This document shows, one piece after another, positions 8,046 to 16,305 of a DNA stretch of 64,000 nt. This stretch comes from Solirubrobacteraceae bacterium. Lineage in GTDB: Bacteria; Actinomycetota; Thermoleophilia; Solirubrobacterales; Solirubrobacteraceae. The DNA lies in contig JAJCYD010000052.1 in NCBI GenBank assembly GCA_029263125.1, positions 1-64,000 on the forward strand, in the 5' to 3' direction. The notes below the pieces were generated by a model. That model made no database searches, was not told the origin of the DNA, and saw only the letters and a list, made by a program, of their open reading frames with translations. The position numbers and the translations under genes were made by a program. Position 1 is the stretch's first letter; every line of letters begins with the position of its first letter.

Positions 8046-8699
8046 TCAGTACGGGGGCAGGTCGGCGTACCACTCGCCGAGCACCCGAAACGCCGACCAG
8101 AACGCGCGCTTGGCGGACTCCTCGTCAAGCGCCTCGTCGATGTTCGGCACGTACAGCGCCTCGATCGACGGCGTCAGGTGCTGGACCTCACCGGGCAGCG
8201 CGTGCACCTCGTCGCACAGCGGCAGCTGAAGCTCGTTGAGCGTCTGCAGGGCGTCCTCGCCCATCATCACAACCATCTTCGGCTGCACGATCGCGAGCTC
8301 CTCGCCCAACCGCCCGATGCATCCTGGGTCCGCGAGCGTCGTGTCGGGCACAGGGCACTTGACGCACAGCGTCCCGTAGACGGCCAGGGGATCGATCGCC
8401 AGGCGCTTGAAGGCCTTCATCAGCGCGGTGCCCGAGCGCCCGAAGAACGCGACGCCCTCCTCGATCTCCGGCGGCATCGGCGCGTACTTCAGCAGCACGA
8501 TGTCGGCCTGGGGATGTCCCGAGCCGAGCACGGGCATCAGCTGGCCGCGCGGGCAGCGCTCGCACGCCTGCAGCTCGCGCGTGAGGGTGTTCAGCTCTCG
8601 GATCGCCCGCTCGAGGTATTTCTCGCGGATCTCGTCGTCGGTGGCGGGCATGCTCGCCGGTGGTTTCGACGGCTGCGACGGACGACCCTGCGCGTGCAT
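8046..8699 (-). CDS. Divergent family-4-like uracil-DNA glycosylase
   Basis: A 217-residue protein of the UDG superfamily with a 4Fe-4S-type cysteine pattern: CERC at about 46-49 and C115 plus C127 in VKCPVPD...DPGC, the usual family-4 layout. FFGRSGTALMKAF matches the family-4 FVGRAG-type loop. The catalytic loops differ: the GEAPG-type motif A reads LLKYAPMP, and the C-terminal HPS/T-type motif reads LTPSIEALYVPNID without its histidine. It may excise another base, or only bind DNA or an Fe-S cluster. ATG 8699 overlaps the upstream stop as TGATG, implying translational coupling; ATG 8651 is an alternative. Confidence 0.75.
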   Translation of the reverse strand: MHAQGRPSQPSKPPASMPATDDEIREKYLERAIRELNTLTRELQACERCPRGQLMPVLGSGHPQADIVLLKYAPMPPEIEEGVAFFGRSGTALMKAFKRLAIDPLAVYGTLCVKCPVPDTTLADPGCIGRLGEELAIVQPKMVVMMGEDALQTLNELQLPLCDEVHALPGEVQHLTPSIEALYVPNIDEALDEESAKRAFWSAFRVLGEWYADLPPY

Positions 8700-10621
8700 C
8701 ACGACTTGCGCGTGGCCCGCTTGACGCGCCGCTCGCGCCGCGCGGCACGCGCCGCCGGGGGCGTGGCCTTCGTCTCCAGGAACTTCAGCGCCTGCACGTA
8801 GAGCAGCGACGAGGGCTTGGTCGTGATCTCGGCCTCGCGCAACGCTTCGAGGAACTCCTCGGGTCCGTCGAAGTCGGCCATCCGCACGCGGACCGAGCCC
8901 AGGCCATGCGCCACGTGGGAGTCCGAGCCGGCGCCCGCGAGGATGCGGTACTTGGCCGCGAAGCGCTCGGCCTCCTCGTTGAAGGAACCGATCGCCACGC
9001 GCGGGTTGTAGACCTCGATCGCGTCGATGTCGTCGACGATACCGAGCAGGTGCTCGTAGTCGGGCACCGCGTGCATCCGGTCGAAGGGGTGGGGCACGTA
9101 GACCAGGCCGCCCTGGCGCTTGATCTCGGCGACGGTCTGCGCGAGCGTCATTCCGCGCGGGATCTGCTCCTCGATGAACAGGCCGATGACCTCGCCCTGG
9201 TCGGCGGTCTTGACCTCCTCGGCGACGATGATCTTGACGCCGTACTTCGCAGCCTTCTCGCGTGCCTCGTAGGCCCCGGTGATGACGTTGTGGTCGGTCA
9301 CGGCGATCGCTCCCAGGCCCTGGTCGCGCGCGGTCGCCAGCAGCACCTCGACCGGCGTGGCGCAGTCGTGGGAGTGGTCGGTGTGCATGTGCAGGTCGAC
9401 GTCGATCCGTGGTCGGGAGCGCAGGCGCACGGCGATCTCGGGGTTGCCGGCACGCGGGTGGCGGCGAGCGACGAGATCGGCGTAGAGCCGCTCGAGCTCG
9501 TCGGTGACGCGGGGCCACGTGAGGCGCTCGCGCATCGTGATGGCGGCCCGCGCGAGGCGCTCGCGTTGCTCTCGATCCTCGATCAGGCGCTGCAGCTGCG
9601 CGGCGAGGGTGTCGATGTCGCGTGGCTCGAACAGCATGCCGTGGGCGCCCTCGCCGAGCACCTCCTCATAGACGGGCAGGCGCGAGGCCAGCGGCACGAC
9701 GCCGGCCCGCAGCGCGCGCAGCAGCAGCCCGGGAGCGGGCGCCGCGCCCTCCGACGCGGCGATGACCACGTCGGCGCGGGCGAGGGCGTCGGCCTCGGAG
9801 AGCTCGTCTGGCGTCACGTAGCGCACGCGGGCCTCGATGTCGGGGCGCAGCGGGGTGCTGCTCGACGGCCCGCGCGAGGAGATGATCGTCACCTCCCAGT
9901 CGCCGACGGCGTCGAGGCGGCGCAGGGCTCGCAGGAACAGCCGCAGCGCCGCCCGTTCCTCGTCGTCGACGAACAGGATGCGGGTGGCGCCCGGCGGCAG
10001 GGACTCGCGCGCGGCTGGGGCGTCGGCGCCAGGCAGCAGCACGCGGTAGTCGGCGGGGAAGTAGCGCTGCATGAGCTCGCGCGTTGCGCCGTAGCTGGCG
10101 GTGCGCGCGTCGAGGCGGCCGAGCACGAGCTGGACGACCTTGCGCGCCACCTGGGTGGACAGCAGTCGCTCCGTCGGCGTGTGAAACGTGCCGACGTTCA
10201 GCGCCCGCGAGTGGCGCAGCGCCGCGCTGGAGGTCGAGGGAGCGAATGGCTCGTGGACATGGCAGACGTCCAGCGGCAGGATCGTCAGCAGGTCCTCGAT
10301 CGTCCGCGAGATGTCGACCGGCAGGGCGGGCGCGCGTCGCGTGGAGCCGGGCAGATCGGGCATCGCGTCACCGACGGCGAGCACGCGGGGCGGGGCGCCG
10401 GGCTCGGGCAGCAGCAGGATCGGGTCCTCGATAGCCGCCCGCAGCGCCTGGCGCGTCTCGCGGACCGCGTCATGCGAGCGCGACGGCGCGACGATGACGA
10501 CCTGGTGTCCGCGCTGGGCGAGCTCGGTGCTGACGCGCTGGACGTAGGTCGTGACGTCACGCGTCCGGTCGCCCCACGGGTAGGAGGTGACGTGCGCGAT
10601 CGCGAGGCGCTCGGTGGGCAC
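8699..10621 (-). CDS. Glycosyltransferase (GT4-like) fused to a PHP phosphoesterase domain
   Basis: A 640-residue two-domain protein. Residues 1-385 form a GT-B glycosyltransferase (HVTSYPWGD start, CHVHEPFAPS, VGTFHTPTER, a Glu-containing donor loop near 291, GMLFEPRD). Residues 405-640 are a PHP domain with its metal-ligand motifs DLHMHTDHSHD (409-419), VTDHN (441-445), EE (469-470), HPFDR (511-515) and SDSH (566-569). PHP domains are trinuclear metal phosphoesterases. The fusion suggests sugar transfer linked to a phosphate-ester substrate such as a phospholipid or sugar phosphate (inference). GTG 10621 precedes the first conserved strand. It is divergent from vapB and coupled to the UDG-like gene. 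Confidence 0.83.
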   Translation of the reverse strand: MPTERLAIAHVTSYPWGDRTRDVTTYVQRVSTELAQRGHQVVIVAPSRSHDAVRETRQALRAAIEDPILLLPEPGAPPRVLAVGDAMPDLPGSTRRAPALPVDISRTIEDLLTILPLDVCHVHEPFAPSTSSAALRHSRALNVGTFHTPTERLLSTQVARKVVQLVLGRLDARTASYGATRELMQRYFPADYRVLLPGADAPAARESLPPGATRILFVDDEERAALRLFLRALRRLDAVGDWEVTIISSRGPSSSTPLRPDIEARVRYVTPDELSEADALARADVVIAASEGAAPAPGLLLRALRAGVVPLASRLPVYEEVLGEGAHGMLFEPRDIDTLAAQLQRLIEDREQRERLARAAITMRERLTWPRVTDELERLYADLVARRHPRAGNPEIAVRLRSRPRIDVDLHMHTDHSHDCATPVEVLLATARDQGLGAIAVTDHNVITGAYEAREKAAKYGVKIIVAEEVKTADQGEVIGLFIEEQIPRGMTLAQTVAEIKRQGGLVYVPHPFDRMHAVPDYEHLLGIVDDIDAIEVYNPRVAIGSFNEEAERFAAKYRILAGAGSDSHVAHGLGSVRVRMADFDGPEEFLEALREAEITTKPSSLLYVQALKFLETKATPPAARAARRERRVKRATRKS

Positions 10622-10674
10622 GGCTTGAGGATATGCCTTGTCGTGCGACGCAACCGATTTGGCAGCACTGCTGC

Positions 10675-10680
10675 TAGTCT
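10675..10680 (+). promoter_or_regulatory. -10 hexamer TAGTCT of the VapB-type gene
   Basis: TAGTCT lies 7 nt before ATG 10688, leaderless spacing. The 66-bp gap to the divergent glycosyltransferase gene would be the natural site for antitoxin autoregulation, but I see no clear operator. Confidence 0.45.
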
Positions 10681-10687
10681 GCCTGCA

Positions 10688-10924
10688 ATGAGTGTCGCGG
10701 TCACCATCCGAGATGTCCCAGACGAGGTGCGCGACGAGCATGCGGCGCGCGCGGCTCGGGCCGGCAAGTCCCTGCAGGAGTACCTCCGCGGGATGCTCGT
10801 CGAGGCCGCTTCCCGGCCGACGGTCGACGACGTCATCGCACGTGCTCGGGGACGGGTCGACGCGACGGGCGTCCGCGTGGACGCCGAGTCGATTCTCGCC
10901 GCGCGAGACGCCGAGCGGCGGTAG
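10688..10924 (+). CDS. vapB: VapB/FitA-type ribbon-helix-helix antitoxin
   Basis: A 78-residue protein with an N-terminal ribbon-helix-helix: a VAVTIRDVPDEV strand, then a helix, then GKSLQEYLRGMLVEAA. The C-terminal tail (VIARARGRV and after) would wrap around and block the toxin. It starts 7 nt after TAGTCT and ends 2 nt before the PIN toxin gene, the standard antitoxin-first order. RHH antitoxins usually repress their own operon alone or with the toxin. Confidence 0.85.
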   Translation: MSVAVTIRDVPDEVRDEHAARAARAGKSLQEYLRGMLVEAASRPTVDDVIARARGRVDATGVRVDAESILAARDAERR

Positions 10925-10926
10925 GC

Positions 10927-11319
10927 ATGCGCGTCGTGTGCGATGCGTCGGCGCTTGTTGCGCTGCTGCTCGACGGGGGACCCGACGGTCGATGGGCCGC
11001 CGAGGCGCTGACCGGCGCGGCGCTCATCGCGCCCCAGCTCGTGGAGTTCGAGGCAGCGAACATCCTGCGTCGTCACGAACTGGCGGGTCTCGTCACCGCC
11101 GACCAGGCCGCGCAGGCCCACGCCGATCTGCTTGACCTCGCGATCGAGCGCTGGCCCTACGAGCTGCTCGCCGCTCGCGCGTGGCAGCTTCGCAAGAACC
11201 TGTCGTCCTACGACGCCAGCTATGTCGCCCTCGCGGAGGCTGCCGGCGTCACGCTCGTCACGCTCGACCAGCGGATCGCGGGCGCACCCGGCCTGCGCTG
11301 CGCTATCGCGACGCCCTGA
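10927..11319 (+). CDS. vapC: PIN-domain toxin, VapC type
   Basis: A 130-residue PIN ribonuclease. The acidic metal-binding residues are visible: CDASAL (first Asp), VEFEAAN (Glu), SSYDASYVALAE (Asp) and TLDQRI (last Asp). VapC toxins cleave tRNA or rRNA when free of antitoxin; the target here is unknown. It is intact and directly follows the antitoxin. It is convergent with the monooxygenase-like gene, and both stop codons lie in the palindrome at 11315-11325. Confidence 0.87.
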   Translation: MRVVCDASALVALLLDGGPDGRWAAEALTGAALIAPQLVEFEAANILRRHELAGLVTADQAAQAHADLLDLAIERWPYELLAARAWQLRKNLSSYDASYVALAEAAGVTLVTLDQRIAGAPGLRCAIATP

Positions 11320-11325
11320 ATCAGG
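11315..11325. terminator. Palindrome spanning two convergent stop codons
   Basis: CCTGA-A-TCAGG includes the TGA of vapC (11317-11319) and the TGA of the minus-strand gene (11323-11321). A wider GCCC...GGGC pair flanks it. It is short and lacks a T-tract. Confidence 0.3.
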
Positions 11326-11599
11326 TGGGCCCGTAGTCGCGATGCACGGTCGCGATCCGGACGCGGTAGTCGCGGTACCACGTCTCCCGGCCTCGCTCTT
11401 GCGCGACGAGATGCGCGGCGACCTGCTTCCACGATCTCGCTGCCTCGTCGTCGAGCCAGTAGGACACGGTGATGGCGAGCCCGTCGCGAGCGCTCTCGAT
11501 ACCGAGGAAGCCCGGTTGGCGGCTGGCGAGATCCATCATCGCGCCCATCGTCGCGTCGTATCCGGTGTCCACGTCGCTGCGCAGCGACGTGAAGATCAC
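11321..11599 (-). CDS. Antibiotic-biosynthesis-monooxygenase (ABM) superfamily protein
   Basis: A ferredoxin-like dimeric alpha/beta-barrel protein of about 92 residues. Typical ABM segments are VIFTSLRSD at the start, MMDLASRQPGFLGIESARDG, ITVSYWLDDEAARSWKQVAAH and the YRDYRVRIATV end. Members range from small monooxygenases to heme-degrading or stress proteins; no activity can be assigned. GTG 11599 is the first usable start. The frame upstream (TPEPPYTA) resembles the usual N-terminus of the family but offers no ATG, GTG or TTG, so the true start is uncertain. It is 55 bp downstream of the acyl-CoA ligase gene and may be co-transcribed. Confidence 0.75.
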   Translation of the reverse strand: MIFTSLRSDVDTGYDATMGAMMDLASRQPGFLGIESARDGLAITVSYWLDDEAARSWKQVAAHLVAQERGRETWYRDYRVRIATVHRDYGPT

Positions 11600-11654
11600 C
11601 GCGGTATAAGGCGGCTCAGGAGTCGCAGCGATCCGCGCAGGGTCGTTCGTAACC

Positions 11655-13475
11655 TCACCCCGTACCGTCGTAGAGCTCCTTGAAGCGGTCGGCGTAGCGC
11701 TCGTAGACGACGTTGCGCTTGATCTTCAGCGACGGCGTCAACTCGCCTTCCTCCTGGGTTAGGTCGCGCTCGAGGATCTCGAAGCGCTTGACCTGCTCGA
11801 TGCGCGCGAAGCGGCGGTTGGCCTCGTCGACGACGCCCTGGATCTCCTTGCGCACGTCCGCGTTGGCGGCGAGCGCGGCCGGGTCGGCGTCCGGCGCGCC
11901 CACTTTCTCGGCGAGGGCGGCCGCCTCGTCGGGGTCGAGCGTCAGCAGCGCGGTGAGATAGGGCTTGCGGTCGCCGAAGACCACCGCCTGGGAGACCCAG
12001 CGGCCGACCGTGAGCGCGCCCTCGATGTTCGACGGCGAGACGTTCTTGCCGCTGGAGGTGATGATCAGATCCTTCTTGCGGCCGGTGATCGACAGGTAGC
12101 CGTCGCCGTCGATCTCGCCAAGATCGCCCGACAGCAGCCAGCCGTCGCGCAGCGTGGCCGCCGTCGCCTCCTCGTTGCGGTAGTAGCCCTTGCAGACGAT
12201 CGGCCCGCGCATGAGGATCTCGCCGTCGTCGGCGATCTTCACCTCCAGGCCGGGCAGCGGGCGCCCGACGCTCCCCAGTCGGTGCTCCTCGATCGTGTTG
12301 AGCGTGGCCACGGCGGAGGTCTCGGTCAGGCCGTAGCCCTCGAGCACCCACACGCCGCAAGCGTGAAAGAAGGACAGGATGTCGATGTCGATCGGCGCGG
12401 CGCCCGTCAGGGCGAGCTTGATCCGGCCGCCGAAGAGGTCGCGCACCTTGTGCAGGACGAGCTTGTCGGCGAGCTTGAACTGCACGTCGAGCACGAGGCC
12501 GTTGCGACCGCCCTTGCGCTCGCGTTCGCGGACCTTGCGGCCCACGCCGACCGCCCACCAGAAGAGCTTCTCCTTCGGCCCGCCGGCGGCCTCCACCTTG
12601 CTCGTCGCCGCCGTGTAGATCTTCTCGAACACCCGCGGCACGGACGGCAGGTGGGTCGGCGAGATCTCGCCGACGTCGGAGACGATGCGCTTGGGGTCGC
12701 GATGCCAGAACGCCAGCACGGCGCCGGCGTCCAGCACGACGAGTTGCACGATCCGCGACAGCACGTGCGCGAGCGGCAGGAAGATGTAGACGACGTCGTT
12801 GGCGCCCTTGGAGAACGTCACGCGCTCGCGGACCATGTCGATCTCCGCGCGCAGGTTGGCGTGCGAGAGCATGCAGCCCTTCGGCGGGCCGGTCGTGCCG
12901 GAGGTGTAGACGATCGTGGCGGTGTCGTCGGGGCTTGCGCTGTTGGCGCGTTCGGCGAGCTGCTCGTCGGTGACCTGCGCGCCGCCGGCGCGCAGCTCGT
13001 CAAGCGTGATCGCGCCCTCGACCTCGCCCTCGAAGACGACGATGTGGGCCAGTGCGGGCAGCTCGTCGCGAACCTCCAGCAGCTTGGCGACCTGCTCGTC
13101 GTCCTCGCAGAAGATCGCCTTCGCGCCGGAGTGCTCGAGCACGTACTGGCATTCCTCGGGCGAGTTGGTCTGGTAGACGGGGACGACCGCGGCGCCGGCG
13201 CCCATCCCTGCGAGGTCGGCCAGCGTCCACTCCGCGCGGGTGTTGGAGAGGATCGCGACGCGATCGCCGGGCTCGACGCCCAGCGCCATCAGGCCCTTGG
13301 CGATCTCGCGCACCGAGATGCCGAGCTGGCGGTAGGAGATCTCCCGCCAGCCGTCCCCATGCGGGTGCTTGAGGGCCGTGCCGCCGTGCTTGGAGGCGGC
13401 GAACACCAGCGATGCGATCGTGCCGCGGTCCTCCGTCGCGGCGGGCGAAGCCGTGCTCTTCGAAGTCGCGCTCAT
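11655..13475 (-). CDS. Long-chain fatty acid-CoA ligase (AMP-forming)
   Basis: A 606-residue ANL-superfamily adenylating enzyme of the FadD15 / long-chain acyl-CoA synthetase type. Motifs: IVYTSGTTGPPKG (phosphate-binding P-loop), an internal LALTGAAP, EGYGLTETS, DGWLLSGDLGEID (ribose-binding Asp), GRKKDLIITSSGKNVSP, and a C-terminal catalytic Lys region in LTPSLKIKRN. It activates fatty acids to acyl-CoA for beta-oxidation or lipid synthesis. Length and motifs are complete. The ATG is at 13475. Confidence 0.92.
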   Translation of the reverse strand: MSATSKSTASPAATEDRGTIASLVFAASKHGGTALKHPHGDGWREISYRQLGISVREIAKGLMALGVEPGDRVAILSNTRAEWTLADLAGMGAGAAVVPVYQTNSPEECQYVLEHSGAKAIFCEDDEQVAKLLEVRDELPALAHIVVFEGEVEGAITLDELRAGGAQVTDEQLAERANSASPDDTATIVYTSGTTGPPKGCMLSHANLRAEIDMVRERVTFSKGANDVVYIFLPLAHVLSRIVQLVVLDAGAVLAFWHRDPKRIVSDVGEISPTHLPSVPRVFEKIYTAATSKVEAAGGPKEKLFWWAVGVGRKVRERERKGGRNGLVLDVQFKLADKLVLHKVRDLFGGRIKLALTGAAPIDIDILSFFHACGVWVLEGYGLTETSAVATLNTIEEHRLGSVGRPLPGLEVKIADDGEILMRGPIVCKGYYRNEEATAATLRDGWLLSGDLGEIDGDGYLSITGRKKDLIITSSGKNVSPSNIEGALTVGRWVSQAVVFGDRKPYLTALLTLDPDEAAALAEKVGAPDADPAALAANADVRKEIQGVVDEANRRFARIEQVKRFEILERDLTQEEGELTPSLKIKRNVVYERYADRFKELYDGTG

Positions 13476-13515
13476 CTGATCAGTATCGCGCGATGACCTC
13501 CCGATGCGGTCCGAT

Positions 13516-13962
13516 TCAGCGCGAGCGGCGCTGTGCTGCGTCGAAGGCGTCTTCGCCGAGCGCGGCGCGCAGGCCTCGCAGGCGTGCGAGCCGGGTTCCC
13601 GATCCCTGCGCCGGGAAACTCAGGGACACATCGGCGCCGAACGCCCGGCCGCTGACACGCACCGGCTGGTCGGTGATCTGCTGAAGGTCTCGGGTCTCGA
13701 TCCTGATCGGGCTCAACAGCTCGGCGGTCAGCCGCTCACAGGCCGCATCCACGGTCGGCCACGTGCCGCCGTTGGGATCGCAACGCAGGACCCAGGCCTT
13801 CGACGGCGCGCCCTCGTCGGCGTTGGCCGCGATCTCGATCTCCAGGTCGATCGCCGCGCGCGTGGTCGACGTGGCCGGCGGGGGCGTGTCGCCTCCGCAT
13901 GCGGCCAGCAGGACGACCACGGCGAGAGCCGCGGTCGCGGGGATCGCTCGCACGCTCGGCAC
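13516..13962 (-). CDS. SSI-like (subtilisin inhibitor-like) lipoprotein
   Basis: A 148-residue lipoprotein. Its signal peptide ends in a LLAAC lipobox (Cys22). The mature part shows the Streptomyces subtilisin inhibitor pattern: an Ala-Trp-Val-Leu strand, RCDPNGGTWPTVDAACERL (two cysteines and the GGT-P loop), and a C-terminal PVRVSGRAFGADVSLSF strand. The second disulfide and reactive-site loop of classical SSI are not evident, so inhibitor activity is uncertain. It starts at GTG, 5 nt after the stop of the beta-propeller/cupredoxin gene, and is likely in the same transcript. Confidence 0.7.
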   Translation of the reverse strand: MPSVRAIPATAALAVVVLLAACGGDTPPPATSTTRAAIDLEIEIAANADEGAPSKAWVLRCDPNGGTWPTVDAACERLTAELLSPIRIETRDLQQITDQPVRVSGRAFGADVSLSFPAQGSGTRLARLRGLRAALGEDAFDAAQRRSR

Positions 13963-13967
13963 GCCGA

Positions 13968-16268
13968 TCAGCCGACGATCGCGGTCATCGTCATGCCGGG
14001 GGCGTGGATCGTGCAGACGAAGCTGTAGGTCCCCGGCTCGGCGAGGCGCACGGAGGAGGACCCGTCGGTGCGCGGCGGGATGACCACGCGCTGCGGGCTG
14101 CCCGACAGCGAGGTCACCTGGTGAGACTGCCGGGACGCAAAGCGCCAGGTCAGCACGCCTCCGGCCGCCAGGCGCACCGTCGGGCGGTCGCGGCCGCGGT
14201 GAAAGGCGTTGTCGAAGACCGACACGACGGCGGTCCGCGGCCGGCGCGCCGAGCGCGTGCCTCGCGCGCCGGGCGCCGGCGCAAGGCGCATGCCGGTCGG
14301 TGCGCCGCTCGCAGGTCGATCTCCCGCGGGCGCGGCCGCCGCAGCGCTGACGAGCGTCGTCTCGTCGCTGCGCAGGTCGCGCACGAAGACACCGCGCGTG
14401 CCCGCCGACTTGGCCGGGTCGAGGTTCGTCGCCGTCGAGGCGAACGCGACGCGCCGGCCGTCGGCGGAGATCGACGCATCGTCGGCGGCGGCGTTGGCTG
14501 CCGCGCCATCGCCGCCGGCGGCCCGTGAGACGAGCTCGGCGGGCCCGCGGCGGCGGGTGTCGCGGACGAGGACGCGTGCGCGCCCGCCGGCCAGGGCGGT
14601 GTAGGCGACGCGGCCGCCGCCGGCGCTGATCGAGGGCTTCAGCGCGAAGCCGTCCGCCGGGTCGCCGACGAGCAGCGTGCGCCGCTGGCGCAGATCGCGG
14701 ACGTAGATCCGAGAGCTTCCGTCGCCGGCGCCGAGGTTGCCGGCCGTCGAGGAGAACGCGACGTAGCGCCCGTTGCGCGAGATCGACGGATCGGAGGAGT
14801 AGTCGTCGCCGACCGCCGCGCCCGAACGGCTGACGACGCTCGTCGTGTGAGCCTTCAGGTCGCGCACGAACACCTGTGTGTGCGCGCCCTCCGAACCGGC
14901 GCCGAGGTTGGAGGCCGCCGAGACGAAGGCGACCTTCGAGCCGTCGCCGGAGATCGACGGGTGGTAGACGCCGTCGTCGGCGCCCCGGGCCGAGCGCGTC
15001 GCCCGGCTGGCCAGCGTCGTGCGGCCGCTGCGCAGGTCGGTGACGTAGACCGCGCTCTGGCCGCGGCCGCGGACGGCCTGGTAGGCGAGCGTGCGCCCGT
15101 TGGCCGACAGCGCCGGGTTGTACTCCGAGCGCGAGACACCGGCGCGGGCGTTGACCGGCGGCGCGATGCGCCGCGTGCGCCGGGTGACGGTGTCGTAGAC
15201 GTCGACGTGGATCTGGCCGTAGCGCTTGGCGAAGTTCAGGTTGCCCTCGGAGGTCTCGTAGGCGATGACCCGTCCATCGCGCGAGACGGTCGGGTTGTAG
15301 GCCGAGCGCGGCGTCGTGCGTCGATCACGTCGCGACGCGTCGATCTCGCTGCCGCCGTCAAGCGGATGCGAGCGTACGCTGATCTCCCCGCTCTTCAGCG
15401 CCTTGGGCACCTTCTGCAGGTAGGCCTCGAAGGCGACGTGCCTGCCGTCGGCCGACAGCGCCGGGTTGGAGGCGTAGTCGCGCGGCCTGCCCGTCAGCCG
15501 GCCGGCCTTCGTCGGCGGTGGCCCGTTGTAGCGCGCCTGGGCCAGCCAGCGCGGGAGCTGGCTGAGCTGGCGGCGCAGCAGCAGCTCACCCTGCTGCTTG
15601 GTCATCGCCCTCGTGCGCGTGCCGTACGCGACGCGCTCGCGCAGCACGGCGGCGCTGGACCGCTGGATCGCCGACGGCGAGCGCCCCCGCAGCCGCCCGA
15701 TCTCCAGGGGACTCTGCTCGCCGCGGCGCAGCTGGCGAAACGCCGCGTCGGTGACGCCGAAGATCTCCGGCGCCGCGCTCGGGACCGCGAACTGATGCAG
15801 CGAATGAAAGAACAGATGCTGGGCGAGGTGCCCCTGCGTGAGGGTGCGCAGCGCCCGCGAGCGCAGCGTCGCGAGCGTCGAGGCGGATACGTGACGCGCG
15901 CGGGGAGCCACGAGCGCGTCGGCGAGCTTGGCGGGATCCGGCCAGCCGTTCGTGGCGGCGAGCTGGTCAAGCGGCGTGCTGTCGTCGCGCAGATGGCGCC
16001 AGATCGCGCCGCGCGAGACCTTCAGCAGCGAGGAGAGCAGGCCCTCGTCGTAGGGCAGCCAGTGGTTGTAGACCCAGTCCTCCGGCGGCAGCCAGTGCGC
16101 CGGGGCATTGGGCGGCGCCTCGGTGTCGCCGGACGTCGGCACGGCCGGCAGCAGCTGGGCGGCCGGGGAGCCGTCGCCGGAGCGCAGCGCGATGACGCCG
16201 GCGATCACGACGCCCACGATGACGACGACTGCTGCCGCGACGCGAGCGTTCACGGAGGAACGGCGCAC
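13968..16268 (-). CDS. PD40-type beta-propeller exoprotein with C-terminal cupredoxin domain
   Basis: A 766-residue protein with one N-terminal membrane anchor (about 7-27). A helical region (about 60-250) follows. Then come at least six PD40-like repeats with the signature NPALSADGRHVAF / DPSISRNGRYVAFSS / VFVRDLR (about 260-650). The last 90 residues form a plastocyanin-like domain: a His in SRQSHQVTS and FVCTIHAPGM, giving the His/Cys/His/Met ligands of a type 1 copper site (C-x2-H-x3-M). It probably sits outside the cell; the function is unknown. GTG 16268 is preferred over a longer frame into ino1 because TAGGAT ends 7 nt before it. Confidence 0.8.
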   Translation of the reverse strand: MRRSSVNARVAAAVVVIVGVVIAGVIALRSGDGSPAAQLLPAVPTSGDTEAPPNAPAHWLPPEDWVYNHWLPYDEGLLSSLLKVSRGAIWRHLRDDSTPLDQLAATNGWPDPAKLADALVAPRARHVSASTLATLRSRALRTLTQGHLAQHLFFHSLHQFAVPSAAPEIFGVTDAAFRQLRRGEQSPLEIGRLRGRSPSAIQRSSAAVLRERVAYGTRTRAMTKQQGELLLRRQLSQLPRWLAQARYNGPPPTKAGRLTGRPRDYASNPALSADGRHVAFEAYLQKVPKALKSGEISVRSHPLDGGSEIDASRRDRRTTPRSAYNPTVSRDGRVIAYETSEGNLNFAKRYGQIHVDVYDTVTRRTRRIAPPVNARAGVSRSEYNPALSANGRTLAYQAVRGRGQSAVYVTDLRSGRTTLASRATRSARGADDGVYHPSISGDGSKVAFVSAASNLGAGSEGAHTQVFVRDLKAHTTSVVSRSGAAVGDDYSSDPSISRNGRYVAFSSTAGNLGAGDGSSRIYVRDLRQRRTLLVGDPADGFALKPSISAGGGRVAYTALAGGRARVLVRDTRRRGPAELVSRAAGGDGAAANAAADDASISADGRRVAFASTATNLDPAKSAGTRGVFVRDLRSDETTLVSAAAAAPAGDRPASGAPTGMRLAPAPGARGTRSARRPRTAVVSVFDNAFHRGRDRPTVRLAAGGVLTWRFASRQSHQVTSLSGSPQRVVIPPRTDGSSSVRLAEPGTYSFVCTIHAPGMTMTAIVG

Positions 16269-16275
16269 GAGGCTG

Positions 16276-16281
16276 ATCCTA
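16276..16281 (-). promoter_or_regulatory. -10 hexamer TAGGAT of the propeller/cupredoxin gene
   Basis: TAGGAT lies 7 nt before GTG 16268 in the 37-bp gap after the ino1 stop. It decides the start codon and suggests a leaderless transcript separate from ino1. Confidence 0.5.
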
Positions 16282-16305
16282 CGCCGCCGCGCCCCGGCCG
16301 TCCGG

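Noticed and set aside
8660-10924. A 754-codon plus-strand frame through the glycosyltransferase-PHP gene
   Set aside because: Only its last 78 codons (from ATG 10688) are a gene, the antitoxin; the rest is antisense shadow.
12282-13496. A 404-codon plus-strand frame
   Set aside because: Antisense to the acyl-CoA ligase, which has every ANL motif.
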